A program made the translations under genes and the position numbers. From CAMLJR01 sp964631955 (GTDB lineage Bacteria; Pseudomonadota; Gammaproteobacteria; Pseudomonadales; CAMLJR01), in NCBI GenBank assembly GCA_964631955.1, contig CAZWBA010000005.1:1-64000 (forward strand): DNA of 64,000 bases, in the 5' to 3' direction. Shown piece after piece: positions 8,609-17,865 of this stretch (positions are counted from its first letter, which is position 1; each line of letters begins with the position of its first letter). The notes under the pieces are model-generated. The model was not told where the DNA came from. It searched no databases and was given only the letters and a program-made list of their open reading frames with translations.

Positions 8609-9427
8609 ATGGAAAGTTATCTGGATTATCAAAAGCGCCCGCAGAATATGATTTTTTCTGCTCTTGATGACGAGCTCGAAAAAAAGCTGATCGCACAAAT
8701 GGATCTCGTTCCGTTGCCAATCGGCAAGATTTTGCTAGAGCCTGGCGTGCAATCGCAGCACGCCTATTTTCCCACGACATGTGTGGTATCGCTGCTGTGC
8801 AGAATTGAAAACGGTTCAGCTGCCGAAGTGGCGACGATCGGCAATGAAGGCGTCGTCGGCGCGATGAATATTCTGGACGGCGAAGCATCGCCGATTCAGG
8901 CCGTCGTGCGCAGCACCGGTTATGCCTATCGCATTCGCGCCAAGACGCTGCAGCGCGAAGTGGAAGCGAATCCCGAATTGCAAACGCTGTTGATCAGGTA
9001 TCAGCATTTCCTGATGACGCAGATGGCGCAGACAGCAGCGTGCAATCGCCATCACACGCTGGATCAGCAATTGTGCTGCTGGTTCCTGCACTGCCTCGAC
9101 CGCATCCCTTCCAATGAATTGATCATTACGCAGGAATTCATCGCGCAGATGCTGGGCGTCCGTCGCGAAGGCGTCACTGCCGCTGCGGGAAAATTACAGA
9201 AGAATGGCGTCATCAGCTATCGGCGCGGCAGAATTTCCATTGTCGATCGCGAAGGTCTGGAAGACAGAGCGTGCGAGTGTTACGGCATCATTCGCCGCGA
9301 ATACGATCGCATCATGGCGCCGAAGAAGGAAAGCTTCAGCCACGGCACCGGTTCAGTGGTTTATAAAAACTCGGCCGACTGGCGCGCGCATGACCATCGC
9401 TACGCAAAAGTGGCGGAGAGCCATTAA
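8609..9427 (+). CDS. Crp/Fnr-family transcriptional regulator
   Basis: The N-terminal 140 residues form a cyclic-nucleotide-binding-like beta roll (LLEPGVQSQHAYFPTTCVVS). The C-terminal winged helix contains QEFIAQMLGVRREGVTAAAG as recognition helix. There is no Fnr-type Cys cluster at the N-terminus, and the phosphate-binding cassette does not match Crp closely. The ligand may therefore be something other than cAMP, or absent. Regulators of this subgroup often control stress or biofilm genes. AGGA precedes the ATG. The gene is convergent with the LpxR-like gene, with a hairpin between them. Confidence 0.85.
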   Translation: MESYLDYQKRPQNMIFSALDDELEKKLIAQMDLVPLPIGKILLEPGVQSQHAYFPTTCVVSLLCRIENGSAAEVATIGNEGVVGAMNILDGEASPIQAVVRSTGYAYRIRAKTLQREVEANPELQTLLIRYQHFLMTQMAQTAACNRHHTLDQQLCCWFLHCLDRIPSNELIITQEFIAQMLGVRREGVTAAAGKLQKNGVISYRRGRISIVDREGLEDRACECYGIIRREYDRIMAPKKESFSHGTGSVVYKNSADWRAHDHRYAKVAESH

Positions 9428-9470
9428 CTCCCATCCCCAGATGCTGCTCCATTCTTCAGAGGCTGGACTG

Positions 9471-9506
9471 GAAGCACGAATATCCACGTACATTCGTGCT
9501 TCTTTC
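9471..9506 (+). terminator. Hairpin terminator between convergent genes
   Basis: Perfect 11-base stem GAAGCACGAAT / ATTCGTGCTTC with a ten-base loop, followed by TTTCATTT. It probably ends the Crp-type transcript. Confidence 0.65.
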
Positions 9507-9583
9507 ATTTCGCACATTTCACATCTCACCCACCTCACTTCCGCACAGGCGGAATCCAGATATCGTTTATCCGGCAACCGCTG

Positions 9584-10600
9584 TTAAAAACGATAGGAAA
9601 TGGACACCGCGCCGAATTCATCCGGATCTTTCTGTCCCTCGAATTCACGCGTGCGCACGATTTCCGTCAAGGTCACGCGCCAGTTTTCCCAACCCATCAC
9701 AAAACCTCCCTGCACTTCGCCGACCCAGTGTTTTTTATCGACGCTGGCGCTGTCATCGTCGGTGTTGCCGTCGAGAAAAATATTGTGCTCGACATAGCGG
9801 CCATGCGCACCCGCGAAGAAATACCAGTAAAACGGCTGCTTCGGCTTGAAATACTGCATGCCCGCCGCGGCGGGGCGAATCAGCGGTGGACCAAAATCCG
9901 AATCCAGCCCCGAGCCCAGCCGCAATGTGAAACCGGTGCCGATATCACGCCGCCCGGTGCCCACGGTAAATGCCATTCGCGGCACGATATCGAGATTGTT
10001 ATCGATCAGCGGCACTGTCCACTCGCGCTGATATTGCAAATCCAGCGTCACTTCGGAATGCAGTTGATAATCCCAACCTTTGGGCTGTGGACTATCTACC
10101 CACTTATGCACAGTTTTTTGCACACTCTCCGCGCCCGAATCCGGACCGACGTATCCGAGTACCAGCTCCAGCTTATCGACGTAATGCGATTGCGCGCGCT
10201 GATCGGTCACCAGCCCCACACTGGCGTATAACCATCCCGCATAGGGGCGATCGGTGCTATCGGGAATTTCCGCTTCGATATCGATCGGGGTATAAATCTG
10301 CTGCCCCAGCGATACCACCAGACGTGTATCCGCGTTCGTCTGATAAAACGGTAAAGCCGATGCCGCATTCAATATCCAGGTTGGCTGATACGTATCGCTC
10401 ACATAAGTCAGTTCGGTGCCGTGTGTGTAATGCTTATCGCCACCGCCACCGAATAAATCGTTTTCGAGTGCGACGGTGAATGATCCCTTGCTGTCGGCTG
10501 CATAAGCGCAACCGATCGCCAGCGGCCCCGACGCGATGGCTAAAATTGCAAACGAATTACGCGCGGCACTTCGCAGGCTGCTATTTATTTGTGAACGCAT
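9584..10600 (-). CDS. LpxR-like lipid A deacylase (DUF2219)
   Basis: The 338-residue protein has a signal peptide ending near AYA. The mature part starts with the ENDLF and DKHYTHGTEL segments, which correspond to the Asn-Asp active-site strand and calcium-site region of LpxR. RPYAGWLYAS and GWDYQLHSEVTLDLQYQREW are further family-typical blocks, and the protein ends in a beta strand with terminal Phe. LpxR removes the 3'-linked acyloxyacyl chain of lipid A in the outer membrane. The family call is firm; the exact lipid specificity is inference. It fits the surrounding envelope-remodelling genes. Confidence 0.8.
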   Translation of the reverse strand: MRSQINSSLRSAARNSFAILAIASGPLAIGCAYAADSKGSFTVALENDLFGGGGDKHYTHGTELTYVSDTYQPTWILNAASALPFYQTNADTRLVVSLGQQIYTPIDIEAEIPDSTDRPYAGWLYASVGLVTDQRAQSHYVDKLELVLGYVGPDSGAESVQKTVHKWVDSPQPKGWDYQLHSEVTLDLQYQREWTVPLIDNNLDIVPRMAFTVGTGRRDIGTGFTLRLGSGLDSDFGPPLIRPAAAGMQYFKPKQPFYWYFFAGAHGRYVEHNIFLDGNTDDDSASVDKKHWVGEVQGGFVMGWENWRVTLTEIVRTREFEGQKDPDEFGAVSISYRF

Positions 10601-10660
10601 ACTGCTCTCTCCATTTTCGTTTTTAATGACAACTTTGATTCCATCGGCATTGCGCGATCA

Positions 10661-11803
10661 TTACTGCCTGGTCGGCAATGACTGTGCAGGTTCCTGCATC
10701 CGCGCAGTCTGGTGTAGTTGTGCGTCATTTTCTTCGTGTTCTTCGTTCATCAGTTCAGTGATCGAATTGCGCGAGCGCGGAAGGAAATGCGCGTAATGTT
10801 TTTGCATGAATGCCAGCAGCTCCTCTCTCACGCGGCAGCGTAAATCCCATGCCTTGCCGGCATTCGCCGCGCTCACCAGTGCGCGAATCTGCAAGGCCCG
10901 TTCGCTGGTTTCAACAGCCTGCAAACCACAGACGCGGCCATCCCATTCGGGCGCCGATTTACAGATGCGTTCCAGTTCGCTGCGCAGCGGTGCGAGTGGT
11001 GTTCCGTAGTCCACCCATAGCGTGACGGCGCCCAGCAATTGAGAGGTTTTGCGTGTCCAGTTTTGAAAGGGATTTTCGATGAACCACTGCAGAGGGATGA
11101 CCAGACGGCGCTCATCCCATAACGCGAGCACCACATAACTTCCCTTGATTTCCTCGACCCGTCCATATTCGCCCTGCACGATAAGCACGTCATCGATACG
11201 CAGCGGCTGACTCAGCGCAATCTGCAGACCTGCGATCAGATTGCTCAGCACGGGTCGCGCTGCAACCCCCGCCACTATTCCGGCCAGACCGGCGGACGCG
11301 AGCAGGCTCGCGCCGACCGTGCGCACCGCGGGAAACGTCATCAGCATCAGTGAAATGCCGATCAGAAAAGCCAGTGCCATCAGACTGCGCGCAATGACAC
11401 GCGTCTGCGTCTGAATCCGGCGTGCGGAAAGATTGTCGCCGTCGGTGACGGGGCGCAGCAGCAAAATGGTGTCGGCAATACCGCCGATGATGCGCACAAC
11501 GAACCAGGTGCCCGTTGCAATCAATAGCAGCCCGGTGACATGACGAACACCCGGCATGAAAGTCCAGCTGTCCGGCGTCGTTAACCAAAGCATCTGTAAG
11601 AAAACAAGCGGCAGCAGAAACTGAACGGGAGCGGCAGTATTGCGAACCAGATGATCGGTCACTGAAAATCGTTGCGTAATTCGCAGAAGCGCTACCCGGC
11701 CGATCCAGTGCACAATCAATCCAGCCGCTATTACTGCAAGCGCGGCGATCCCCAGCACGATGAGCGGGTGATCGGATTTCTCAAACAGATTTTCGATATC
11801 CAT
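10661..11803 (-). CDS. MscS-family mechanosensitive channel
   Basis: The 380-residue protein has about four N-terminal membrane helices and then the pore helix and beta domain of MscS. Landmarks are GASLLASAGLAGIVAGVAAR (Gly/Ala-packed TM3), LRIDDVLIVQGEYGRVEEI and VIPLQWFIENPFQNWTR. It should act in the inner membrane as a tension-gated release valve during hypo-osmotic shock. The gene is divergent from otsB, and a sigma-54-like site (11929-11944) points at each gene's upstream side. Pairing with trehalose metabolism supports an osmotic-stress role. Confidence 0.88.
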   Translation of the reverse strand: MDIENLFEKSDHPLIVLGIAALAVIAAGLIVHWIGRVALLRITQRFSVTDHLVRNTAAPVQFLLPLVFLQMLWLTTPDSWTFMPGVRHVTGLLLIATGTWFVVRIIGGIADTILLLRPVTDGDNLSARRIQTQTRVIARSLMALAFLIGISLMLMTFPAVRTVGASLLASAGLAGIVAGVAARPVLSNLIAGLQIALSQPLRIDDVLIVQGEYGRVEEIKGSYVVLALWDERRLVIPLQWFIENPFQNWTRKTSQLLGAVTLWVDYGTPLAPLRSELERICKSAPEWDGRVCGLQAVETSERALQIRALVSAANAGKAWDLRCRVREELLAFMQKHYAHFLPRSRNSITELMNEEHEENDAQLHQTARMQEPAQSLPTRQ

Positions 11804-11928
11804 TAAATCCTGCTCAACTGAATTTTGTTCAAAAAAATTCGCGAAGGCATCAGAACATCGACACCTGCACTGACCTGTTAGAAAAAATTCCGTGTTAGAA
11901 AACCGCCTTGTTCAGCAAAACCTATCCA

Positions 11929-11944
11929 AGCAAATTATCCGCCA
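11929..11944 (-). promoter_or_regulatory. Candidate sigma-54 promoter of the MscS gene
   Basis: On the minus strand TGGCGGATAATTTGCT: exact TGGC and TTGCT blocks at the right spacing, with mismatches at positions 5 to 7. It is 126 bases before the start at 11803 and back-to-back with the site at 11967. Confidence 0.45.
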
Positions 11945-11966
11945 GCTTGATAACTACTTTTCACAT

Positions 11967-11982
11967 TGGCATATGAGTTGCG
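11967..11982 (+). promoter_or_regulatory. Candidate sigma-54 promoter of otsB
   Basis: TGGCATATGAGTTGCG matches TGGCAYR-N4-TTGC fully and shares TGGCATATG with the site at 1096. It is 51 bases before the otsB start. Its -12 half lies in the first copy of a 16-base tandem repeat (11974-12005). Confidence 0.65.
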
Positions 11983-12032
11983 AACCCTTTGAGTCGTGAA
12001 CCCTTATTAAACCCCGGAGTTGAATCAGCTCT

Positions 12033-12839
12033 ATGCGAATTTCGGATATTCATTCATCGTCGGCGTTATCCCGCTCGCGGATGCCTTTTTATCCGGGGTA
12101 TTTACCGCCGCCACCGATTCCTGCGCTGGAATCGCAATGGGCATTATTTCTGGATGTCGACGGCACCCTGCTCGATATTGCAGCGACGCCCGACTCAGTA
12201 AAAATTCCCGATGGGCTGGTAGATTTACTGGGGAGACTGCACCGGAGACTGGGAGGCGCGCTGGCATTGATCAGCGGCAGGCGCATTCAAAAACTGGATC
12301 AATTATTTAAACCGCTGTCGCTCCCTGCGGTGGGTCTGCACGGATTTGAATGGCGCGACAGTTCGGGACAGCAGAGGCATTCGAGCATCAACACAACAGC
12401 GCTTCATGCGATGCGCGCGGCGGCGCAAAAACTCGCGGATAAAATCCCCGTGCTGATTGAAGACAAAACATTCTCGATCGCATTTCATTTCAGAAAAGCC
12501 CGACAGCACGAACCCCTGCTCCGAAATGCGGTTGAAACCATTGCGCAGAGTACGGGCTTCGTCGTGCAGAAAGGTATCGATGTGTACGAGTTACGCCCGC
12601 CAGGTCCGGACAAGAGCGAGGCGCTCACCCGCCTCATGCGCGATTATTCATTTCATCATCGGCTGCCGATTTATATTGGCGACGACATCACCGATGAAAA
12701 TGCGCTGGCCACGGCACAACGATTGACGGGTATCGGCATTCATGTCGGGGCCACTGCATCGAATGCTGCACGCTTCAGTCTTTCAAGCCCTGGCGCTGTG
12801 CTGCACTGGCTGCATCGCTGGGAGGAACAATTATCCTGA
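12033..12839 (+). CDS. otsB: Trehalose-6-phosphate phosphatase
   Basis: The 268-residue HAD-superfamily enzyme shows LFLDVDGTLLD (nucleophile Asp plus general acid), ISGRR (motif II region), VGLHGFEWR and GDDITDENAL (motif IV Mg-binding acidic pair). This is the typical OtsB order, and length is normal. It dephosphorylates trehalose-6-phosphate to trehalose in the cytoplasm, the last step of compatible-solute synthesis. No otsA (synthase) is present in the window, so the partner must lie elsewhere. A sigma-54-like site upstream and the MscS gene next door point to osmotic control. Confidence 0.9.
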   Translation: MRISDIHSSSALSRSRMPFYPGYLPPPPIPALESQWALFLDVDGTLLDIAATPDSVKIPDGLVDLLGRLHRRLGGALALISGRRIQKLDQLFKPLSLPAVGLHGFEWRDSSGQQRHSSINTTALHAMRAAAQKLADKIPVLIEDKTFSIAFHFRKARQHEPLLRNAVETIAQSTGFVVQKGIDVYELRPPGPDKSEALTRLMRDYSFHHRLPIYIGDDITDENALATAQRLTGIGIHVGATASNAARFSLSSPGAVLHWLHRWEEQLS

Positions 12840-12843
12840 CGAT

Positions 12844-12859
12844 TGGCATTGCTTGTGCT
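12844..12859 (+). promoter_or_regulatory. Candidate sigma-54 promoter of the first DUF1328 gene
   Basis: TGGCATTGCTTGTGCT differs from TGGCAYR-N4-TTGCW at position 7 and by G for T at position 12; GG and GC spacing is correct. It lies right after the otsB stop and 84 bases before the ATG at 12943. Confidence 0.5.
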
Positions 12860-12942
12860 GTCACTTCGATGCGGTCAATGCGCTTTGAAGTTAACGAATT
12901 AAACTGAACTCAGTGAATTAATCATGCAGCAGGAGAATGGAC

Positions 12943-13116
12943 ATGCTTAAACTCGCCATTATTTTCGCGATCATTTCGGTGGTGGCTGGCGTGCTCGGTT
13001 TCACTGGAATTGCAGCCGGCGCCGCCGGTATCGCCAAATTCGTATTTTTTCTTTTCGTGATCGGTTTCGTCATCGTGCTGGTGCTGGCGCTATTGGCTGG
13101 AAAGGCAATTTTCTAG
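12943..13116 (+). CDS. DUF1328 small membrane protein (YtjA type)
   Basis: The 57-residue protein starts MLKLAIIFAIISVVAGVLGF, followed by a Gly/Ala-rich turn (GIAAGAAGIAK) and a second hydrophobic segment. This is the DUF1328/YtjA layout of two membrane helices. The family is small, common and functionally uncharacterised, and is often induced by stress. AGGAGAATGG gives a strong ribosome site, and its own promoter candidate lies at 12844. A second family member is at 22364. Convergent with the kinase gene ending at 13137. Confidence 0.88.
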   Translation: MLKLAIIFAIISVVAGVLGFTGIAAGAAGIAKFVFFLFVIGFVIVLVLALLAGKAIF

Positions 13117-13136
13117 CGACCTCATCGTTCGGGCAC

Positions 13137-14384
13137 TCATGCGGATAACGACACAGCCGATTCGCCCGGCGTTAACGGCAGAATGATCGAAAACGTGGCG
13201 CCCTCGCCCGGGTTGCTGCAAACGTAAATTCTGCCGTTGTGAGCCCCGATGATCTGATCGGTAATGAACAAACCCAGCCCCAGTCCCTTGCTTCTTCGGG
13301 TATCGCCCGCGCGCTCGAACTGCTGAAAGATGCGCGCCTGATTTTCCGGCGCTATTCCCTGACCATGATCACGAACACTCAGCCGCGCGCCACGGTCAAC
13401 GGCTTCAATCGAGATTTCGATAGGCTTTCCGGCGCCGTGCCGCATCGCATTAAGAAGCAGATTGATCAGGGCCTGTTCGATGCGAAACTCGTCCCAATGT
13501 CCCGTTACCGGCGAGCGACCGATCATACTTACCTCGCACTGCGCCTGCTCGAACTGAGGCGAAAATTGCGCGACGAGTTTTTCGGTCAGATCCGCCAGAT
13601 TGACGCGTGCGGGTCGAATCGATAACTGACCGGTCCGGATGCGCGACACATCGAGGGTGTCATTGATCAATCGCAACAGGCGATCCAGCTGTCTATCGTC
13701 GAAATCGATCATGCGAGCGATTTTTTCCGCAGTAAATTCTTCCATCTTCCCATTTTCGAGAAAATGTCGACGGGTATAGAACTCCAGCCGAAAGGCATTG
13801 AGCGGCGTACGCAATTCGTGCGACACAATCGAAATAAAATCGTCGCGGGTGCGTATGGCATGTTGGAGTTTCGTCTGCGCATCCCGCAGTTCTGCAAGCA
13901 ACCGCTCCTGTTCCATCCGTATATTATTCAAGGCTGCAATCTGCTCGCTCAGCGTCACGTTCTGCAGATAGATGTCGATGAAGACCTTTACCTTGCTGAT
14001 CACCGCGTGACTGTCGACGGGCTTGTAGAGAAAATCCACCGCGCCTTTTTCGTAACCGCGAAACGCGTAACCGGTTTCCTGACTCGCTGCAGTGACAAAA
14101 ATAATGGGAATTTTTCGCGTCCTTTCGGTGGAACGCATCAATTCCGCGAGCTCGAAGCCGTTCATCCCGGGCATCTGCACATCGATGATGGCCACGGCAA
14201 ATTCGTGCTCCAGTAACAGATCGAGAGCTTTGTTGCCGGAATTCGCGACATAGGTGATGACATCGCCGGCGCGAAGCAGCGCCTCCAGGGCAACCAGGTT
14301 TTCCTGCACATCATCGACGATAAGTACTTTTGCCAGCTTCGCATCCATAACGGTAATCCGGAGCTCCTCGTTCAAATGAATCAT
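13137..14384 (-). CDS. Receiver-histidine kinase hybrid (response regulator fused to kinase)
   Basis: The 415-residue soluble protein begins with a receiver domain (LIVDD; phosphoacceptor Asp 68 in IIDVQMPGMNG; KPVD). A short coiled coil follows, then a HisKA domain with SHELRTPLN and an HATPase domain with NLLLNAMRHG, DHGQGIA and GLGLGLF. No membrane segment is present, so it probably takes phosphoryl groups from a partner and relays them. It follows the large CHASE3 kinase gene on the same strand after 49 bases that contain a strong hairpin. A second in-frame ATG at 14348 starts closer to the receiver; neither start has a strong ribosome site. Confidence 0.85.
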   Translation of the reverse strand: MIHLNEELRITVMDAKLAKVLIVDDVQENLVALEALLRAGDVITYVANSGNKALDLLLEHEFAVAIIDVQMPGMNGFELAELMRSTERTRKIPIIFVTAASQETGYAFRGYEKGAVDFLYKPVDSHAVISKVKVFIDIYLQNVTLSEQIAALNNIRMEQERLLAELRDAQTKLQHAIRTRDDFISIVSHELRTPLNAFRLEFYTRRHFLENGKMEEFTAEKIARMIDFDDRQLDRLLRLINDTLDVSRIRTGQLSIRPARVNLADLTEKLVAQFSPQFEQAQCEVSMIGRSPVTGHWDEFRIEQALINLLLNAMRHGAGKPIEISIEAVDRGARLSVRDHGQGIAPENQARIFQQFERAGDTRRSKGLGLGLFITDQIIGAHNGRIYVCSNPGEGATFSIILPLTPGESAVSLSA

Positions 14385-14385
14385 C

Positions 14386-14417
14386 GCCGGACCACTGCAT
14401 TCGCGTCGTGGTCCGGC
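14386..14417 (-). promoter_or_regulatory. Intercistronic hairpin before the receiver-kinase gene
   Basis: Perfect 10-base stem GCCGGACCAC / GTGGTCCGGC with a 12-base loop, directly abutting the first ATG of the downstream gene. There is no T run, so a processing, stability or translation-control role is more likely than termination. Confidence 0.5.
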
Positions 14418-14433
14418 GCTTATTTTCAGGGAA

Positions 14434-17400
14434 TTACAAGTATTCGATCTGGGGCAGCCAGGCTTTGATCAACGCGATGAGGCGATCGATATTCAGCGGT
14501 TTCGCGGCAAAATCACTGGCTCCTATCCGCCGGCACTTCTCCTGATCCTCGCGCGTCGATTTGGCGGTAATGGCAATGATCGGAAGTTTCGCGAAACGGC
14601 GCTCGCTGCGAATTTTTTCGATTGCCTCGTAGCCATCCATTTCCGGCATCATGATATCCATGAGCACCAGGTCTATCTGATCGTCTGCGTTGAGCTGACG
14701 TATGGCATCCAGACCGTTTTTACCGGTGACGATTCTGGCACCGCGCCCCTCGAGCACGCTGGTCAGCGCAAAAATATTTCTCACATCGTCATCGACAATA
14801 AGAATTTTCCGATTCTCCAGATCGCGCTGATGACTGCGACTCTTTCGCAAATCATTTTGTTTTTCATCGGAAAAATCCGCTTCCGTCCGATGCAGGAATA
14901 ATGCGACTTCGTCCAGCAGGCGTTCAGTCGAACGGACACCCTTGATGATGATCGACGCCGAATGACGCAGTAGTTCATCTTCTTCGCTGCGGGTCAGATT
15001 GCGCCCTGTGTGAACGACCACAGGCGGAGCCGGACGGATTTCCATCGTCACCATGCGCGATAACAGCTGGCTGGCTGTCATGTCCGGCAGTTCGTAATCC
15101 GCGACCACACAGTCAAAGTCAGTTTCCTGCAGTTTGATCAGCGCCTGCTCGCCGACACCGACGGTAGTGATCCTGACATCGTCGGCCGCGACCAGTCGCG
15201 CAATACTTTCTGATGCCTTCTCGAAATGTTCGACGGCTAGAATATTTTTCTGTTTTTCATTCTGGCGATCTTCAATATTCTGGAACAGGGTTTTCAACTG
15301 CTCATGCGTAACCGGTTTCAGCGCATAGCTGGCCGCACCCATACGCAGCGCTACCGCACGTCTTTCTTCGACCGAGATCATGTGCACGGGAATGTGGCGG
15401 GTCAATGGCTCGTCTTTCAAACGCGCCAATACCGAAAGCCCGGAATAATCGGGCAGTTTCACATCCAGCAATATGGCCGCCGGCCGCTGGCCGACTGCGA
15501 GCTCGAAGGCTTCTTCCGCCGAATTCGCCACCAGGCAGTTGTAATTCATTTCGTGCGCGAGATCGTACAGGATATGCGCGAACTGCATTTCATCCTCGAC
15601 GACCAGAATCGTTTTTCGATCGCTCTGCAACGCTTCGCGATCGTCCGCAAAATCCATCAGCGGAATACTGATGTTCTGCGCAAATCTTTCGCTGGAACTG
15701 TTGAGTGCAAGGGAAAGCATTTGCGGCTGCGTGGTCGAGTCCGCAGAGCCGGGGCTGCGATTTTCCGCCGGGATTTTTAATGAAAACGTGCTGCCGTGTC
15801 CGGATTCGCTGGAAACGGAAAGTGTTCCGCCCAGCAGGCGCGCCAGGTCTCTCGATATCGACAGCCCCAGACCGGCGCCACCATATTTTCGATTACTGGC
15901 CGAGTCGATCTGATGAAACGGTTCGAAAATGAATTCGCGCTTATCTGCGCTGATACCGATGCCGCTGTCGCTTACCGCAAATTCGATCATGTCATCGGCG
16001 CAGCGGCCGACCGCCAGATGCACCGTGCCGGCGGTGGTGAACTTGAATGCGTTCGAAAGCAGATTGCGCAGAATCTGTTCCAGTCTCTGTTGATCGGTGT
16101 GAATGGCTTCAGGCGTAAACTCATCGATCGTCGTGGTGAACTGCAGATTCTTTTCTCTGGCGACCGGCTCGAAATAGGTTTTCATCGTATCGATGACACG
16201 CGGAATCGAAATCTCTGTCGGCACGACATCGATCTTCCCCGCTTCGACTTTCGACAAATCCAGCACGTCATTGATCAGCGCCAGGAGATCCTTGCCGGCG
16301 GAATGAATCGCATTGGCAAATCTCACCTGCTCCGCCGTCAGATTATTCTGCGCATTGTCCGCCAGCAGTTTCGACAGGATGAGCGCACTGTTCAACGGCG
16401 TTCTGAGCTCGTGTGACATATTGGCGAGAAATTCGGATTTGTAGCGGCTCGCCTGCTCCAGCTGCATGGCTCTTTGTTCGAGCAGATTGCGCGTGCCGCG
16501 CAGCGCTTCATTATTTTCATGCAGCGCATGGTTCACCTGTTCCAGTTCGAGATGCTGACTTTCCAGGCGCTGTTGCGATTCCGCAAGAATCTGCGATTGC
16601 TCTTCCAGCTCCTGATTCGCAGCCTGGAGCTCGGCCTGCTGCGATTGCAGCTCATCGTTGAGCTGCTGCATTTCACGCAGCGTGTCATTCAGGCGTCGAC
16701 GGTATATCGCGGCGACAATGGCAGCGCCGATGTTTTCTGCAATTCTTTCCAGCAATACCAGATCGCGCTGTTGCGTTGTGCGCAGAAAGCCCAGCTCCAG
16801 AACCGCAACCACCGTGGTTTCCGCGCGTATCGGCACCAGCAGAACGGATTGCGCGGAAACATTGCCCAATCCCGAATTGACCTTGAGATATTCCGCCGGT
16901 GCCTCGCGCAACTCGATGATGCGGCTTTCCATCGCGGCCTGGCCGACGAGCCCCTCTCCCGACGCAAACACCTGGTTATCTTTCGCATGTTTTTTGGAAA
17001 AACCGTAATTGGCTTCGCGCCGGTAACTTTCCTCGTTAACGCTGACATAGATTGCACCGACGAGCACATCGATACGCTGCGCCAGATAGGTCAGAATATT
17101 TTGGCAAAGAATCGGCAACGGCAACTGACCGATAATCTGTTCGGCAAGACCGAGCTCGCTGACTCTGAGCCACTCCTCATCGTGCAGCGCAGCGTTTTGC
17201 AGATCGAGATCGTGCAGCAGTTTTTCGTAGGACGAAACCAGCCCGATGATCTGTCGGCGCCCCAGATGCGCCAGCACACCGCTCAGTAAAAGGCTGACCA
17301 CCAGAAAGCCGCTGACCAGAACGATAACCAGCGTGCGCGAATCGGAAATATGTTTTGATCGAATCGCAATCTGCTCCGCCAGCAGCGTCGCCGCTTCCTG

Positions 17401-17865
17401 ACGGATTTCATCCATTCGCTGCTTGCCGAAGGGCATGATAATCCGGGACAGTGGGCTATCCCTGCCGCGAAGCGCGATGGCTCTTTCGGCGTACTCTTTC
17501 CATTCCCCGTAGCTTTTGACAATCGTTTCGAGTCGCTCGAGCTGCCGGTCATCCTCGCCCAGCATTTTTCTCAGGCTGCCGATAGTTTGCGGAAGCAGCT
17601 CCCCGGCCTTCTGATAGGGTTCCAGATATTGCTCATCGCGCGTCAGGAAAAATCCACGCATGGAAGTTTCCTGATCGACCATCAGCTTCACTAAAACATT
17701 CGTTGTATTGATCGTTGCGTCTTTTTTTTCCATCCATAACGCAAGCGAAAGCAGGTAGAGAATGATTCCTACGAAAAAGACAATGGAAATCAGACCAAAA
17801 AAAATAGGAAATAGCAGATTTCTGTTTAGTGTGCTTTTGAATTTTTTTTGATCAATTGATTTCAT
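14434..17865 (-). CDS. CHASE3-GAF hybrid histidine kinase with three receiver domains
   Basis: The 1143-residue protein has a membrane helix at about 18-43, a CHASE3 sensor region (SMRGFFLTRDEQYLEPY) and a second helix at 178-200. Then come a GAF domain (about 255-385) and a long coiled coil (390-470). HisKA follows with His 485 in SHELRTPLN, then HATPase (RNLLSNAFKFT, GAGLGLS) and three receivers. Receivers one (LLDVKLPDYSG) and three (LMDIMMPEMDG) have a normal acidic pocket. The middle one starts ILAVEH, with His where the second pocket acid is expected, although its Asp (VADYELPD) is present. The ATG overlaps the end of the upstream NlpC/P60-like gene by 14 bases. Probable partner of the sigma-54 activator transcribed divergently. 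Confidence 0.88.
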   Translation of the reverse strand: MKSIDQKKFKSTLNRNLLFPIFFGLISIVFFVGIILYLLSLALWMEKKDATINTTNVLVKLMVDQETSMRGFFLTRDEQYLEPYQKAGELLPQTIGSLRKMLGEDDRQLERLETIVKSYGEWKEYAERAIALRGRDSPLSRIIMPFGKQRMDEIRQEAATLLAEQIAIRSKHISDSRTLVIVLVSGFLVVSLLLSGVLAHLGRRQIIGLVSSYEKLLHDLDLQNAALHDEEWLRVSELGLAEQIIGQLPLPILCQNILTYLAQRIDVLVGAIYVSVNEESYRREANYGFSKKHAKDNQVFASGEGLVGQAAMESRIIELREAPAEYLKVNSGLGNVSAQSVLLVPIRAETTVVAVLELGFLRTTQQRDLVLLERIAENIGAAIVAAIYRRRLNDTLREMQQLNDELQSQQAELQAANQELEEQSQILAESQQRLESQHLELEQVNHALHENNEALRGTRNLLEQRAMQLEQASRYKSEFLANMSHELRTPLNSALILSKLLADNAQNNLTAEQVRFANAIHSAGKDLLALINDVLDLSKVEAGKIDVVPTEISIPRVIDTMKTYFEPVAREKNLQFTTTIDEFTPEAIHTDQQRLEQILRNLLSNAFKFTTAGTVHLAVGRCADDMIEFAVSDSGIGISADKREFIFEPFHQIDSASNRKYGGAGLGLSISRDLARLLGGTLSVSSESGHGSTFSLKIPAENRSPGSADSTTQPQMLSLALNSSSERFAQNISIPLMDFADDREALQSDRKTILVVEDEMQFAHILYDLAHEMNYNCLVANSAEEAFELAVGQRPAAILLDVKLPDYSGLSVLARLKDEPLTRHIPVHMISVEERRAVALRMGAASYALKPVTHEQLKTLFQNIEDRQNEKQKNILAVEHFEKASESIARLVAADDVRITTVGVGEQALIKLQETDFDCVVADYELPDMTASQLLSRMVTMEIRPAPPVVVHTGRNLTRSEEDELLRHSASIIIKGVRSTERLLDEVALFLHRTEADFSDEKQNDLRKSRSHQRDLENRKILIVDDDVRNIFALTSVLEGRGARIVTGKNGLDAIRQLNADDQIDLVLMDIMMPEMDGYEAIEKIRSERRFAKLPIIAITAKSTREDQEKCRRIGASDFAAKPLNIDRLIALIKAWLPQIEYL

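Noticed and set aside
12033..12839. otsA fragment near otsB
   Set aside because: No glycosyltransferase sequence is present on either strand near otsB.
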